This document shows, one piece after another, positions 1 through 11,462 of a stretch of 64,000 nt of DNA (position 1 is its first letter; every line of letters begins with the position of its first letter). A program made the translations under genes and the position numbers. Source of the DNA: Trifolium pratense (taxonomy: Eukaryota; Streptophyta; Magnoliopsida; Fabales; Fabaceae). Location of the stretch: positions 26,981,838-27,045,837 of the forward strand of contig NC_060059.1 of NCBI RefSeq assembly GCF_020283565.1, read 5' to 3'. The notes below the pieces were generated by a model. It was given only the letters and a program-made list of their open reading frames with translations, ran no database searches and was not told where the DNA came from.

Positions 1-581
1 AGGTGAGTAAAGTATAAAGTGAGGATATTAAGGGATATGGTAACAACCTCATGCTACCTATAATATCTACTTTTGATTTATTAAAAAGAAACTCATAAAT
101 TTTTTAAATATTTCCGGATAATTTGCCTTAGTGTTATGAGTTTGTTATCAATTTCCTATTTTTTTTACATACAGTTATCTTTCTTCTTTACCTATTTTTT
201 TATTTTTATTTTGATAAGGATATATTTTTTCTTTCTATAAAATTATTTCCTTATCTTCTTTGTTAATCTATATTAAGATGATTAAAAAAAATTCAAAAAA
301 AAAAAATGATTAACTAAATAACCCGAATGTAGTTATCATTTTCCTATTTTTTGGGTCTGCAATTATTTTAAATTTTGGCTGAGGCACATATTAAAGACTA
401 AAAAGTAGAAATTTTATATTTAAATAAATAAATTTTAAACTTTTAAAAAGTTGGTGTTCTTAGAACACAAGTTAGCACTATTCTACATTTTTTATGGTAC
501 ACAATATTATTAGGTTTTTTCTTGTCAAAAAAAATATTATTATTTTTTTTTTCTTCATTATTTTGTTCATGTAACAAACTA

Positions 582-672
582 CTCCCTCTGTCCCAAAATA
601 AATGACTTATTTTTTATTTTATATATGATCTCCTTTGACTGATTTGTTTTACTAATATGTATATGCAAATAA
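582..672 (+). mobile_element. Truncated Stowaway-like MITE remnant
   Basis: Starts after TA with CTCCCTCTGTCCC, the usual Stowaway-type terminal sequence, and matches the left part of the complete element at 15734-15996. The right half and second terminal repeat are missing. The same truncated state is seen in copy 2 from 5560, so the loss predates the duplication of copies 1 and 2. Confidence 0.6.
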
Positions 673-3600
673 GTTTTTTATTGTCATATATTTAAAATAC
701 TATAAAAAGATAAGGTTTAGGGCACATCTCAGTAATTCAAAAAAGAAAATATTTTATTATAATTCATGCATCTAATTTACTATTTAAATTTGATTACAAA
801 TTAATTAAACAAAATTTGAGATAATGTTTCTACTTTTGCATTCTTAAGGGCACAGGTTAGCAAAACCCAAAAGATAAAAGTGATTAATCTTGAGGAACTT
901 TCTATAATGTTCTAAGCATGTCCGTAAAATAATCGTTCAGAAGTACACGTTGGTTTAACAACATAGACTAAAACTATGTGCATAATAATTTTGTAGAACC
1001 AAAACATGTCACTTTTTTTATATGGACAATTTGATAATTTTATAGAGACAACAAACATATTTAATCATTTTCTATGGACAAAAAAAAAAAAAAAATTTAG
1101 TCCTCGAACTATTGTATAAACTTTTTGAGATACCAAATTTGAGAGTGCTAGTTATTGATTTTAGATGTATTAAAAATATATTTAACTCTAAAAAATTTAA
1201 TAAAAATAAAAAGTAACGAGATATAAACAGGTCCACAAAGAGGGTGGTGGTTATAAGAAGTATTAAAAACCCCAAACAAATTATATGAAGAGTGCCAAAA
1301 AAATCCCACATAAAAAACACCTATGAAGAGACTACCAAGAAAACAAGTACCAACTAGTAGGAGAGAAAGAAAAAATCTCAAATTTAAGTAGCGGACATTA
1401 TAAAATGATAAATTTTGAGGAAAAAAACACCCTACTCAAGATTTTTAGCAGCCCTCTACTTAAGTAGCGGATTAGTTCTATACTTAAGTAACGAATGTTA
1501 TTCATTTTTATAACATCCGTTACTTGTCCGCTACTTAAGTAGATGACGTCATAAAAAACATCCTCCTACGTACCATGACATTTACGATTTTTAATGTAGA
1601 ATCGTCTACTTAACTAACAGACATGACTATTTTGGTAAATTCGTAGGACGTGTCAGAAAAACCAGTAGGACGGCAAATGTAATTATCAAGAAATAAACCA
1701 CATCTCTATAAATACCACCAAGGTTGAGACTCACGATAACCCAAACTTTAACGGCTCCACCACCAAGTGAATGTGACTTTTTAATAAAAAAAAACTAAGT
1801 TTAAATATTTTTTAAATCCGTACAAATATCCGACTTTTTAATATAGTCCTTGAGTAAAAAAAACAACATGGTCACTTATAAAATTTAGTATACATAACTT
1901 TAACTTTTTTATATTCAGCTTCTAATCCATTGAGTTTGTTATTGCAGATTTCAAGAATATCATATGAGTCACCGTTCACGTGTGTTGACTTAGTCTAGAT
2001 CAGTGTGGATTAGTCTTTTACAAATTGGAATAAAGTTAAAAGGCTAAAAATGATATTATGAAAGTTAGGCGCCCAAAATCAAAAAATTGTTAAAGTTATG
2101 GATCAAAAGTACAATTTATAATCGACATCCTCTCATCCTCTAATTGACTATATTAGTCTAAAAATTAGCGTATATTTATTAAACTCTTAGAAATTAAATT
2201 CAAGTGATCATAGTATTTTAAAAAATATATAAAACAAACTAGTGCAAATGTCGCCACCAAAAAAACGAAGAGGGTGTGTTCAACAACTCAATATTGTATA
2301 CGTCCATGAGAATTGATCCTTGAGCATGTTTATTTGTGTGTTTGCTTGTACATATCGATGATTAAATGTTTCCCGGTTACTAATTAGACAATTTGTGTTT
2401 CAACACGTGTTATAAGTAGATATGACTTTCACCCATAATTTCTTATCCTATCGTCATTTTTTAGAGTGATTAAAAATATATTTAACTCTATAAAATTCAT
2501 AAAAAATTAAGATTCAATGTCTTTGAGATCCATACAAATATACAAATTTCAAACCTTAGTTACTAATCAAATCTTAAAGTTGTACGTTAGTCTAATTTCT
2601 AACAATAGAAATTTGTATATTTGTACCGATCTCAAATATATTGATTTATTGTAGATTTTGAAATTGACCTTCAACAATTATCATTTGTTAATATAAAAAA
2701 CTGAGTCATTTGATCAATTGAATTTGGAAATTACTATTAGCCATAAGTCTATCATCTATTCTACTAAAAATAAAATACTTCAAAAAATTCTACATGCTAC
2801 GATGAAACCACTTCTCTAATAACACATTGAAAAATTGAAAATCAATATTAGGTTATTAACATTTTAATAATCCTTTCGGCTATATAAAAATGTGCATCAA
2901 TTGAAAACAAACTAATGATTTAATTAGACAGTTTGAAGGCTTAATTAAATTAAAGATACCATGCATATACGATAAGTTATCATATTCTATTTTTAAAACA
3001 AAAATTAGCATTGCAAATGCAACAAAATAGATCATCAACATCCGTCATGTAAGTACAACTCATATAATAAAAAGTTGAATGAATATTTAATATATTGACA
3101 TATAATTTCAAATTTACAATTATTCAATTCTCAACACTTAGTGTGTGCGAGTTTAGCCATTTGGCTCTTTAGAACAAAAAAAATTGAAATCCTAACTATG
3201 TTGACAAATAGTTCATACTAATTTATAGCAAAAAGTCTAAAATGCATGCATTAAAAAGAAATGAGTAGAGGTCCCTCAAATTTGGCTAACACAATAATCA
3301 CTCTAATTCACCCTCTTTGAAACATCATAGATCATTCCCCACTTGTTTCAAAATGTGTGTGTGTGCAGTTCATACTCATTGTTCCACAACATCCAGCACC
3401 ATAGAAATCAACTTCATTTTTCCACTAAACCCTTGTCCTAAATGAGACCTAATTTTCACATAAGAGATGTAGCATTCTTGTTTATTTTTGGGTTTTCTAT
3501 ATGGCACAATGGTCAGCTTCAGTTATTTTTTCATTTTTTTTAAGCATTTGGGGATCAACCAACTTTTGGACTGAATGACAATGAGGGTTACTAAAGTCAC

Positions 3601-3986
3601 CCTGTTTACTCAGATTAGTTGCCTTTTACTGCTTCTCTTTTTTTTTTTTTCTTAACTGAGTTGCCATTCCAGATATATATTCATCCCTTATTCTAAATTT
3701 TGATCCCTACATTCCCTTATGCTAAATTTGGAGGCATTTACAAACATGTGCTTAAATTTCCAAACTTTGTTTTTCTCTAGAGTAGCTATTAGCAATTTCA
3801 CTTTAAGTAGAACTTAAGTGTAAAAAACTAATGGGTTTTCTCTAATTTGCATCTCAAGGGTTTCAAAAAGTCTTACTAGTGTTTCACCATAATTTTTGGG
3901 TCCCTACTCAAATCAAAGTAACACAAACAAATAAACAGGCATAATGCTACAATTAAGAACTATAATTTGAAACATATACCTAAAAT

Positions 3987-4901
3987 TCACAGAAAGGAAT
4001 TGATATAAAGATTGCCTTGATAGTAGAATGATTTGAAATTTCTTGGAATGTCTTGGACATCAGACATGTAGGATAATCTGGAAGGCCGTGTTTGAAATTT
4101 TTTACGATGTTCATGCCATCCACTTTTTGACGTACGTTTTGCCTTTACGATCATTGTTTTAGCTAACATGGCCTCTTTCCCTCCCTTCTTTTCCATCGAG
4201 TTCTTCATTGCCGATTTCAAGAGTATCATGTTTTTACTTGTGTATTGAAACGGTAACTTCTTTTGAATTTCACTTTTGTTGTCATATTTTTCCTTCATTC
4301 TCGGTGTTGGGGGCAAAGTAGCTGAAATCATGTTGTTCGGGGTGATTTTCACTAATGATTTAGTAGTGAATTGTCTTGGAATGTTATGGGCATCAGACAT
4401 GTTGGATAACCTAGAAGGTTGGGTTTTATATTTTTTACGACGTTCATGCCATTCATGTTTTGACGTATGTTTCGCCTTTATGATCATCATTCTAGCGAAC
4501 ATAGCCTCTTTCCCTCCGTTCTTCTCCATTGAATTCTTTATTGCCGATTTCAAGACTATCATATTTCTGCTTGTGTATCTAAACTTGTTTTCAATTCCAC
4601 TTTTGGCGTCATATCTATCCTTCATTCTTGATACCGGGGGCAAAGTAGTTGAATTCCTGATGTTGGGGACGTTAGCGGCAGTTACAACCTCCATCCCTCC
4701 ATTCTTCTCCATTGAGTTCTTCATTGCCGATTTCAAGAGTATCATGCTTTGGTTTGTGTAGCTAATAACCGGGAATTTCTTTTCACTTTCACGTGTGTTG
4801 TGAAAGATTTCCTTCTTTCTTGATGTTGGGGGAAAAGTAGCATTGCATGAGTTCATGATGTTGTTGTTGTATGCATTTGTGTAGTTGTTCATCGTTGACA
4901 T
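3987..4901 (-). CDS. Hypothetical basic protein with internal repeats (304 aa)
   Basis: I do not recognise this protein. It is an uninterrupted 304-codon frame in very AT-rich DNA. It has three related blocks: residues about 22-72, 86-145 and 195-255 each contain an LPP or FPP, R-K motif followed by a MILLKSAMKNSMEK-type core and a GG. The last two blocks are each followed by a second repeat (142-176 and 253-287) with KAK-TSK, W-H-E-RKK and PSRLS-MSD-IPR. It is rich in Lys, Arg, Met, Asn and Ser, has no signal peptide or membrane segment, and looks soluble; nuclear location is only a guess from its charge. The start used is the first Met of MSTM; another Met follows at residue 4. The frame stops at TAG just before a GTATATG. 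A decayed second copy lies at 8740-9435. It could be a lineage-specific gene or part of an unrecognised element. Confidence 0.5.
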   Translation of the reverse strand: MSTMNNYTNAYNNNIMNSCNATFPPTSRKKEIFHNTRESEKKFPVISYTNQSMILLKSAMKNSMEKNGGMEVVTAANVPNIRNSTTLPPVSRMKDRYDAKSGIENKFRYTSRNMIVLKSAIKNSMEKNGGKEAMFARMMIIKAKHTSKHEWHERRKKYKTQPSRLSNMSDAHNIPRQFTTKSLVKITPNNMISATLPPTPRMKEKYDNKSEIQKKLPFQYTSKNMILLKSAMKNSMEKKGGKEAMLAKTMIVKAKRTSKSGWHEHRKKFQTRPSRLSYMSDVQDIPRNFKSFYYQGNLYINSFL

Positions 4902-7900
4902 TTGGTGGCAAACTAGAGTTGCATAAAATTTTTAAGAAGTTCACTATATTAAGAAGACCTTAGAGTATATAATATATTTTGGAAACGTGAGTAAATTATA
5001 AAGTGAGAATATTAAGGGATATGGTAACAACCTCATGCTACTTATAATATCTACTTTTGATTTATTAAAAAGAAACTCATAAATTTTTTAAATATTTCCG
5101 GATAATTTGCCTCAGTGTTATGAGTTTGTTATCAATTTCCTATTTTTTTTTACATACAGTTATCTTTCTTCTTTACTTATTTTTTTTTTTATTTTGATAA
5201 GGATATATTTTTTCTTTCTATAAAATTATTTCCTTATCTTCTTTGTTAATCTATATTAAGATGATTAAATAAAATTAAAAAAAAATGATTAACTAAATAA
5301 CCCGATGTAGTTATCATTTTCCTATTTTTTAGGTCTACAATTATTTTAAATTTTGGCTAAGGAACATATTAAAGACTAAAAAGTAGAAATTTTATATTTA
5401 AATAAATAAATTTAAAACTTTTAAAATGTTGGTGTTCTTAGAACACAAGTTAGCACTATTCTACATTTTTTATGGTACACAATATTATTAGTTTTTTTTT
5501 GTCAAAAAAAAATATTATTAGTATTTTTTTCTTCATTATATTTTTCATGTAACAAACTACTCCTTCCGATCCAAAATACATGACTTATTTTTTACTTTTT
5601 CTACTATTCATATGATCTCCTTTGACTGAATTTTTTTTTACTAATATGTATATGTAAATAAGTTTTTTATTGTCATACATTTAAAATACTATAAAAAGAT
5701 AAGGTTTAACAACATAGACTAAAACTATGTGCATAATAATTTTGTAGAACAAAAACATGTCACTTTTTTTATATGGACAATTTGATAATTCTATAGAGAC
5801 AAAAAACATATTTAATAATTTTCTATGGACCAAAAAATATAAATAAATAATTTTAATCCTCGAACTATTGTATAAACTTTTTGAGAGACCAAATTTGAGA
5901 GTGCTAGTTATTGATTTTAGAAGTATTAAAAATATATTTAACTCTAAAAAATTTAATAAAAGTAAAAAGTAACGAGATATAAACATGTCCACAAAGAGGG
6001 TGGTGGTTATAAGAAGTATTAAAAACCCCAAACAAATGATATGAAGAGTGCCAAAAAAAATCCCACATAAAAAACACCTATAAAGAGACTACCAAGAAAA
6101 CAAGTACCAACGAGAAGGAGAGAAAGAAAACATCTCAAATTAAAGTAGCGGACATTATAAAATGATAAATTTTGAGGAAAAAAACACCCTACTCAAGATT
6201 TTTAGCAGCCCTCTACTTAAGTAGCGGATTAGTTCTATACTTAAGTAACGAATGTTATTCATTTTTATAACATCCGTTACTTGTTCGCTACTTAAGTAGA
6301 TGACGTCATAAAAAACATCCTCCTACGTACCATGACATTTACGATTTTTAATGTAGAATCGTCTACTTAACTAACAGACATGACTATTTTGTTAAATTTG
6401 TAGGACGTGTCTGAAAAACCAGTAGGATGGCAAAGGTAATTATCACGAAATAAACCACATCTCTATAAATACCACCAAGATTAAGACTCACGATAACCTA
6501 AACTTTAACGGCTCCACCACCAAGTGAATGTGACTTTTTAATAAAAAACTAAGGTTAAATATTTTTTAAATCCGTACAAATAACCGACTTTTTAATATAG
6601 TCCTTGAGTAAAAAAACAACAACATGGTCACTTATAAAATTTAATATACATAACTTTAACTTTTTTGTATTTAGCTTCTAATCCATTGAGTTTGTTATTG
6701 CAGATTTCAAGAATATCATATGAGTCACCGTTCACGTGTGTTGACTTAGTCTAGATCAGTTTGGATTAGTCTTTTACAAATTGGAATAAAGTTAAAAGGC
6801 TAAAAATGATATTATGAAAGTTAGGCGCCCAAAATCAAAAAATTGTTAAAGTTACGGATCAAAAGTACAATTTATAATCGACATCCTCTCATCCTCTAAT
6901 TGACTATATTAGTCTAAAAATTAGCGTATATTTATTAACCTCTTAGAAATTAAATTCAAGTGATCATAGTATTTTAAAAAATATATAAAACAAACTAAAT
7001 GTTGCCACAAAAAAAACGAAGAGGGTGTGTTCAACAACTCAATATTGTATACGTCCATGAGAATTGATCCTTGAGCATGTTTATTTGTGTGTTTGCTTGT
7101 ACATATCGATGATTAAATGTTTCCCGGTTACTAATTAGACAATTTGTGTTTCAACACGTGTTATAAGTAGATATGACATTCACCCATTATTTCTTATCCT
7201 GTCGTAATTTTTTAGAGTGATTAAAAATATATTTAACTCTATAAAATTCATAAAAAACTAAGATTCAATGTCTTTGAGATCCATACAAATATACAGATTT
7301 CTAACCTTAGTTACTAATCAAATCTTAAAGTTGCACGTTAGTCTAATTTCTAACAATAGAAATTTGTATATTTGTACCGATCTCAAATATATTGATTTAT
7401 TGTAGATTTTGAAATTGACCTTCAACAATTAACATTTGTTAATATAAAAAACTGAGTCATTTGATCAATTGAATTTGGAAATTACTATTAGCCATAAGTC
7501 TATCATCTATTCTACTAAAAATAAAATACTTCAAAAAATTCTACATGCTACGATGAAACCACTTCTCTAATAACACATTGAAAAATTGAAAATCAATATT
7601 AGGTTATTAACATTTTAATAATCCTTTCGGCTATATAAAAATGTGCATCAATCGAAAACAAACTAATAATTTAATTAGACAGTTTGAAGGCTTAATTAAA
7701 TTAAAGATACCATGCATATACGATAAGTTATCATATTCTATTTTTAAAACAAAAATTAGCATTGCAAATGCAACAAAATAGATCATCAACATCCGTCATG
7801 TAAGTGCAACTCATATAATAAAAAGTTGAATGAATATTTAATATATTGACGTATAATTTCAAATTTACAATTATTCAATTCTCAACACTCAGTGTGTGCG

Positions 7901-8739
7901 AGTTTAGCCATTTGGCTCTTTAGAACAAAAAAAATTGAAATCCTAACTATGTTGACAAATAGTTCATACTAATTTATAGCAAAAAGTCTAAAATGCATGC
8001 ATTAAAAAGAAATGAGTAGAGGTCCCTCAAATTTGGCTAACACAATAATCACTCTAATTCACCCTCTTTGAAACATCATAGATCATTCCCCACTTGTTTC
8101 AAAATGTGTGTGTGTGTGCAGTTCATACTCATTGTTCCACAACATCCAGCACCATAGAAATCAACTTCATTTTTCCACTAAACCCTTGTCCTAAATGAGA
8201 CCTAATTTTCACATAAGAGATGTAGCATTCTTGTTTATTTTTGGGTTTTCTATATGGCACAATGGTCAGCTTCAGTTCTTTTTTCAATTTTTTTAAGCAT
8301 TTGGGGATCAACCAACTTTTGGACTGAATGACAGTGAGGGTTACTAAAGTCACCCTGTTTACTCAGATTAGTTGCCTTTTACTGCTGCTCTTGTTATTTT
8401 TTTCTTAACTGAGTTGCCATTTCAGATATATATTCATCCCTTATTCTATATTTTGATCCCTACATTCCCTTATGCTAAATTTGGAGGCATTTACAAACAT
8501 GTGCTTAAATTTCCAAACATTGTTTTTCTCTAGAATGGCTATCAGCAATTTCACTTTAAGTAGAACTTAAGTGTGAAAAACTAATGGGTTTTCTCTAATT
8601 TGCATCTCAAGGGTTTCAAAAAGTCTTACTAGTGTTTCACCATAATTTTTGGGTCCCTACTCAAATCAAAGTAACACAAACAAATAAACAGGCATAATGC
8701 TACAACTAAGAACTATAATTTGAAACATATACCTAAAAT

Positions 8740-9435
8740 TCATAGAAAGGAATTGATATAAAGATTGCCCTGATAATAGAATGATTGGAAATTTCTTGGA
8801 ATGTCTTGGACATTAGACATGTAGGATAATCTGGAAGGCCGTGTTTGAAATTTTTTACGATGTTCATGCCATCCACTTTTTGACGTACGTTTTGCCTTTA
8901 CAATCATTGTTTTAGCTAACATGGCCTCTTTCCCTCCCTTCTTTCCCATTGAGTTCTTCATTGCCGATTTCAAGAGTATCATGTTTTTACTTGTGTATTG
9001 AAACGGTAACTTCTTTTGAATTTCACTTTTGTTGTCCTATGTTTCCTTCATTCTCGGTGTTGGGGGCAAAGTAGCTGAAATCATGTTGTTTGGGGCGATT
9101 TTCACTAATGATTTAGTAGTGAATTGTCTTGGAATGTTCTCGGCATCAGACATGTTGGATAATCTAGAAGGTTGGGTTTTATATTTTTTACGACGTTCAT
9201 GCCATTCATGTTTTGACGTATGTTTCGCCTTTATGATCATCATTCTAGCGAACATAGCCTCTTTCCCTCCATTCTTCTCCATCGAGTTCTTCATTGCCGA
9301 TTTCAAGAGTATCATGCTTTGGCTTATGTAGCTAATAACCGGGAATTTCTTTTCACTTTCACTTGTGTTGTGAAAGATTTCCTTCTTTCTTGATGTTGGG
9401 GGAAAAGTACGTAGCATAGCATGAGTTCATGATGT
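8740..9435 (-). pseudogene. Broken second copy of the repeat-protein gene
   Basis: This is the copy-2 counterpart of 3987-4901 and is clearly damaged. Reading on the minus strand, the original start region is lost or shifted by an extra ACGT near 9408-9411. The middle repeat is missing, so the first block runs straight into the tail of the second. A TAT-to-TAG change near 9034-9036 stops the frame. The final block (80 codons from the internal Met at about 8982) is intact to the same C-terminus as copy 1. A CACTA-type and LINE-type block has replaced the DNA immediately upstream. Confidence 0.75.
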
Positions 9436-9733
9436 TTTTAGATCCAGCGCCAAAATAAAATTTTCAGTGTTTTTTTTTTTTCACTTAGAAGGCCCAATAA
9501 TAGCACTTTTGAAGAAGTGTTATCTAAGGTAACAAAAAGTACTATCTTAAGTACACTTATTATAGCACTTACACAAAAGTGCTATTAAACGCATTTGATA
9601 AAAAAAATTCACTACCTACAATAGCACTTCTGTTAGTAAAGCGCTATTATATGAATTTGAGTGACATATTTAATAGCACTTGTGTAAAAGTGCTATTAAA
9701 TTAGTGCTATTGTAAGCCATAATTGTAGTAGTG
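9436..9733 (-). mobile_element. CACTA-type transposon end fragment
   Basis: Read on the minus strand it begins CACTACTACAATTATGG at 9733, the classic plant En/Spm terminus. Repeated subterminal AATAGCACTT and AAGTGCTATT inverted motifs follow through about 9490. A matching second terminus is not seen, so the element is truncated or rearranged. No transposase is present. Confidence 0.6.
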
Positions 9734-9866
9734 AGCCGTACCACCAATAAGAGCCAAAAGTTGAGTCAAAGCTTCCTCTTCCCAAACAAAAAGACTCCGC
9801 CTCCATTTAAGCTCCCATACCCACACACCGCTCCTCCACACCCCCATCTTCTCAATCATATCTTGT
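9734..9866 (-). mobile_element. Small antisense LINE fragment
   Basis: The minus-strand reading contains W-RRSLFVWEEE followed by a leucine-rich stretch. That matches the segment just before the zinc-binding tail of plant LINE ORF2, and closely resembles the LINE at 26800-26951. Only about 130 bp remain. Confidence 0.55.
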
Positions 9867-9945
9867 TCATTGTTGACATTGGTGGCAAACTAGAGTTGCA
9901 TGAAATATTTAAGAAGTTCACTATATTAAGAAGACCTTTTGGAAA

Positions 9946-10125
9946 CATGAGTAAAGTATAAAGTGGGGATATTAAGGGATATGGTAACAACCTCATGCTA
10001 CCTATAATATCTACTTTTGATTTATTAAAAAGAAACTCATAAATTTTTTATATATTTCCGGATAATTTTCCTTAATGTTATGAGTTTGTTATTAACTTCC
10101 TATTTTTTTACATACAGTTATCTTT
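9946..10125. repeat. Tandem segmental unit, copy 3, left part
   Basis: Third copy of the unit, colinear with 1-180. It is interrupted at 10125 by the Tekay-like element and resumes after 15339. Confidence 0.85.
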
Positions 10126-10333
10126 TGTAACGACCCAATTTTTAGTAAATCGATATTTTATATATTTGTATATATTTTGGGTTAGTGTTAAATATTTATT
10201 TACGCGACGTATAATTATTTATCGCGAACACAAGTTTGTGAGCGAAACCTTTGTCGTGTTAGTGGGCTTTGGGGCGTGTGAGAACCTTATGGGCCTAAGC
10301 CATTGGGCTTGGTTCATGACCAATAGAGAGTGG

Positions 10334-10340
10334 TATAAGT
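10334..10340 (+). promoter_or_regulatory. Putative TATA box of the 5' LTR
   Basis: TATAAGT about 210 bp into the LTR. The same sequence is at 13493-13499 in the 3' LTR. It is conserved on the minus strand of the related solo LTR (21255-21261), which supports a promoter role. Confidence 0.5.
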
Positions 10341-10902
10341 ACCAAGTCAAACCAATGAATAGTCTCACAATTCATTTTCATGAGAAGTTAGAAGTTGTAA
10401 GCTTAGAAGCAAGAACAAGCTAAGCTAGGGTTTTGGCTAGAAGAACACGAGCAAGGAGAAGAGATTTAGAGGCCAAGAATCGTCATTCAATCCAAGGTGA
10501 GAGTGGTTAAGCATAAGCTTGGGTGATCCAAGAGAGGGGAGGTGTCTAGCCTCCATTCCTAAACTCTCTCATCCAATTTCTTTGGGGTTTTGGGTGAAGT
10601 TTCTTTATCATAAACATGTCTTTTCATCTTAGTATGCTTAATGAACATCTAGGAGGGAATATGTATATGTTTTATGATGGTTTTGCATGTTTATGCAACT
10701 TTGCTTATTTTGCAAGAAATTGGCATGATTTTGTATGTGTGATGTGTTTTGGTGTTTGTGAATGTTAATACATGTATATATGTATGGTATATACATGATT
10801 GATCACTTGTTATGCATTTATAACATGTTATAATGTATTTTGGATGGATTTGAGTGTTAAACCGCCTTAGAAACTCAAGAACATATATTTTTTCTGGTGT
10901 AG

Positions 10903-11076
10903 TTCGCTACAGCGAACTGAGCTTCGCTTAGCGAATAAGTTCGCTACCTGTTCGCTACAAGTTCGCTACCTGTTCGCCGTGTACCTGTAATCCTCTGATG
11001 TAGTTCGCTACAGCGAACTGAGCTTCGCTTAGCGAATAAGTTCGCTACCTGTTCGCTACGGCTTCGCTTAGCGAAC
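10903..11076. repeat. Array of TTCGCT / AGCGAA palindromic motifs
   Basis: A GC-richer patch made of TTCGCTnnAGCGAA and TTCGCTTAGCGAA palindromes and single TTCGCTACC units. A block of about 60 bp within it is directly duplicated. Similar arrays occupy the equivalent place in the other Tekay-like LTRs here (14062-14235, 20482-20694, 56882-57084). Confidence 0.8.
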
Positions 11077-11227
11077 AGTACTGAACCTGCAACTTTTGTT
11101 ATTGTTTATAAGTGTATCTAGGCACTTGTAACATGGTTCTGTTTTGGTTTTGAATTATTATATGTTTAATAATTGTGTTGTGTGATGGCATTCATATAAA
11201 ATGTCAAAGAAGTATATGTATTTTGTA

Positions 11228-11462
11228 TATCGGGTTGTCCGATAAAGAAGAATATCAGTTTGTCTGATAAAGAAGTTTAATGGATTATGTTATCCATGTA
11301 GTGAGCAGTAGCTTCGTGCTACGTGATTATCATATGTTTGGTAAATGCATGACATTCATAAATTCATGCATTATTTAGGGATATCAGACTTGTCTGATAA
11401 AGAAGGATATTGGACTTGTCCAATAAAGAAGAACATCAATGGTAAGTTCCTTGATAAAGAAG
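11228..11462 (+). other. Serial stem-loop cassettes with AAGAAG linker
   Basis: At least five consecutive cassettes: TATCGG/CCGATA (11228-11244), TATCAG/CTGATA (11253-11269), TATCAG/CTGATA (11382-11399), TATTGG/CCAATA (11408-11425) and ATCAA/TTGAT with an inner GG/CC pair (11435-11455). Each is followed at once by AAGAAG, with one extra A after the last. Between them lie further hairpins: ATGGAT/ATCCAT at 11280-11297, GTAGC/GCTAC near 11308, and AATGCATGA/TCATGCATT at 11344-11372. Stem bases change in pairs between cassettes while loops and linkers stay alike. Confidence 0.75.

Larger units (their letters stand above)
1..4983. repeat. Tandem segmental unit, copy 1 (left end outside or at window edge)
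   Basis: The first of three direct copies of a segment of about 5 kb; the next two begin near 4984 and 9946 with the same gtgagtaaa(g/t)tataaagtg opening. Copies 1 and 2 align almost base for base over their whole length. Apart from the gene at 3987-4901 the unit is AT-rich non-coding DNA: homopolymers, a truncated Stowaway-like MITE start (582 to about 672), and CTACTTAAGTAG-type palindromic pieces around 1440-1625. No other gene is convincing in 1-3986. Confidence 0.85.
4984..9945. repeat. Tandem segmental unit, copy 2
   Basis: Direct copy of 1-4983. It differs by scattered substitutions and by loss of 238 bp equivalent to 714-951 of copy 1, deleted between two GGTTTA repeats (joined near 5703-5709). 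Its right end is altered by an inserted block (9436-9866) but resumes with ttggtggcaaactagagttg, as in copy 1. The stretch 4984-8739 is otherwise non-coding. Confidence 0.85.

Noticed and set aside
4276..4761. 161-codon plus-strand frame opposite the repeat-protein gene
   Set aside because: It is the antisense shadow of 3987-4901. The internal repeats of the minus-strand protein explain its regularity, and its stretches of hydrophobic residues mirror Lys-rich codons.
8129..8353. 74-codon open frame on the minus strand in unit 2
   Set aside because: The matching stretch in unit 1 (about 3370-3610) is broken by indels in a T-rich tract and I see no family signature.
10166..10423. 85-codon frame at the start of both LTRs of the Tekay-like element
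   Set aside because: It lies in the U3 and early transcribed LTR, and its identity in two copies is due to LTR homology. It is not conserved in the related LTRs.
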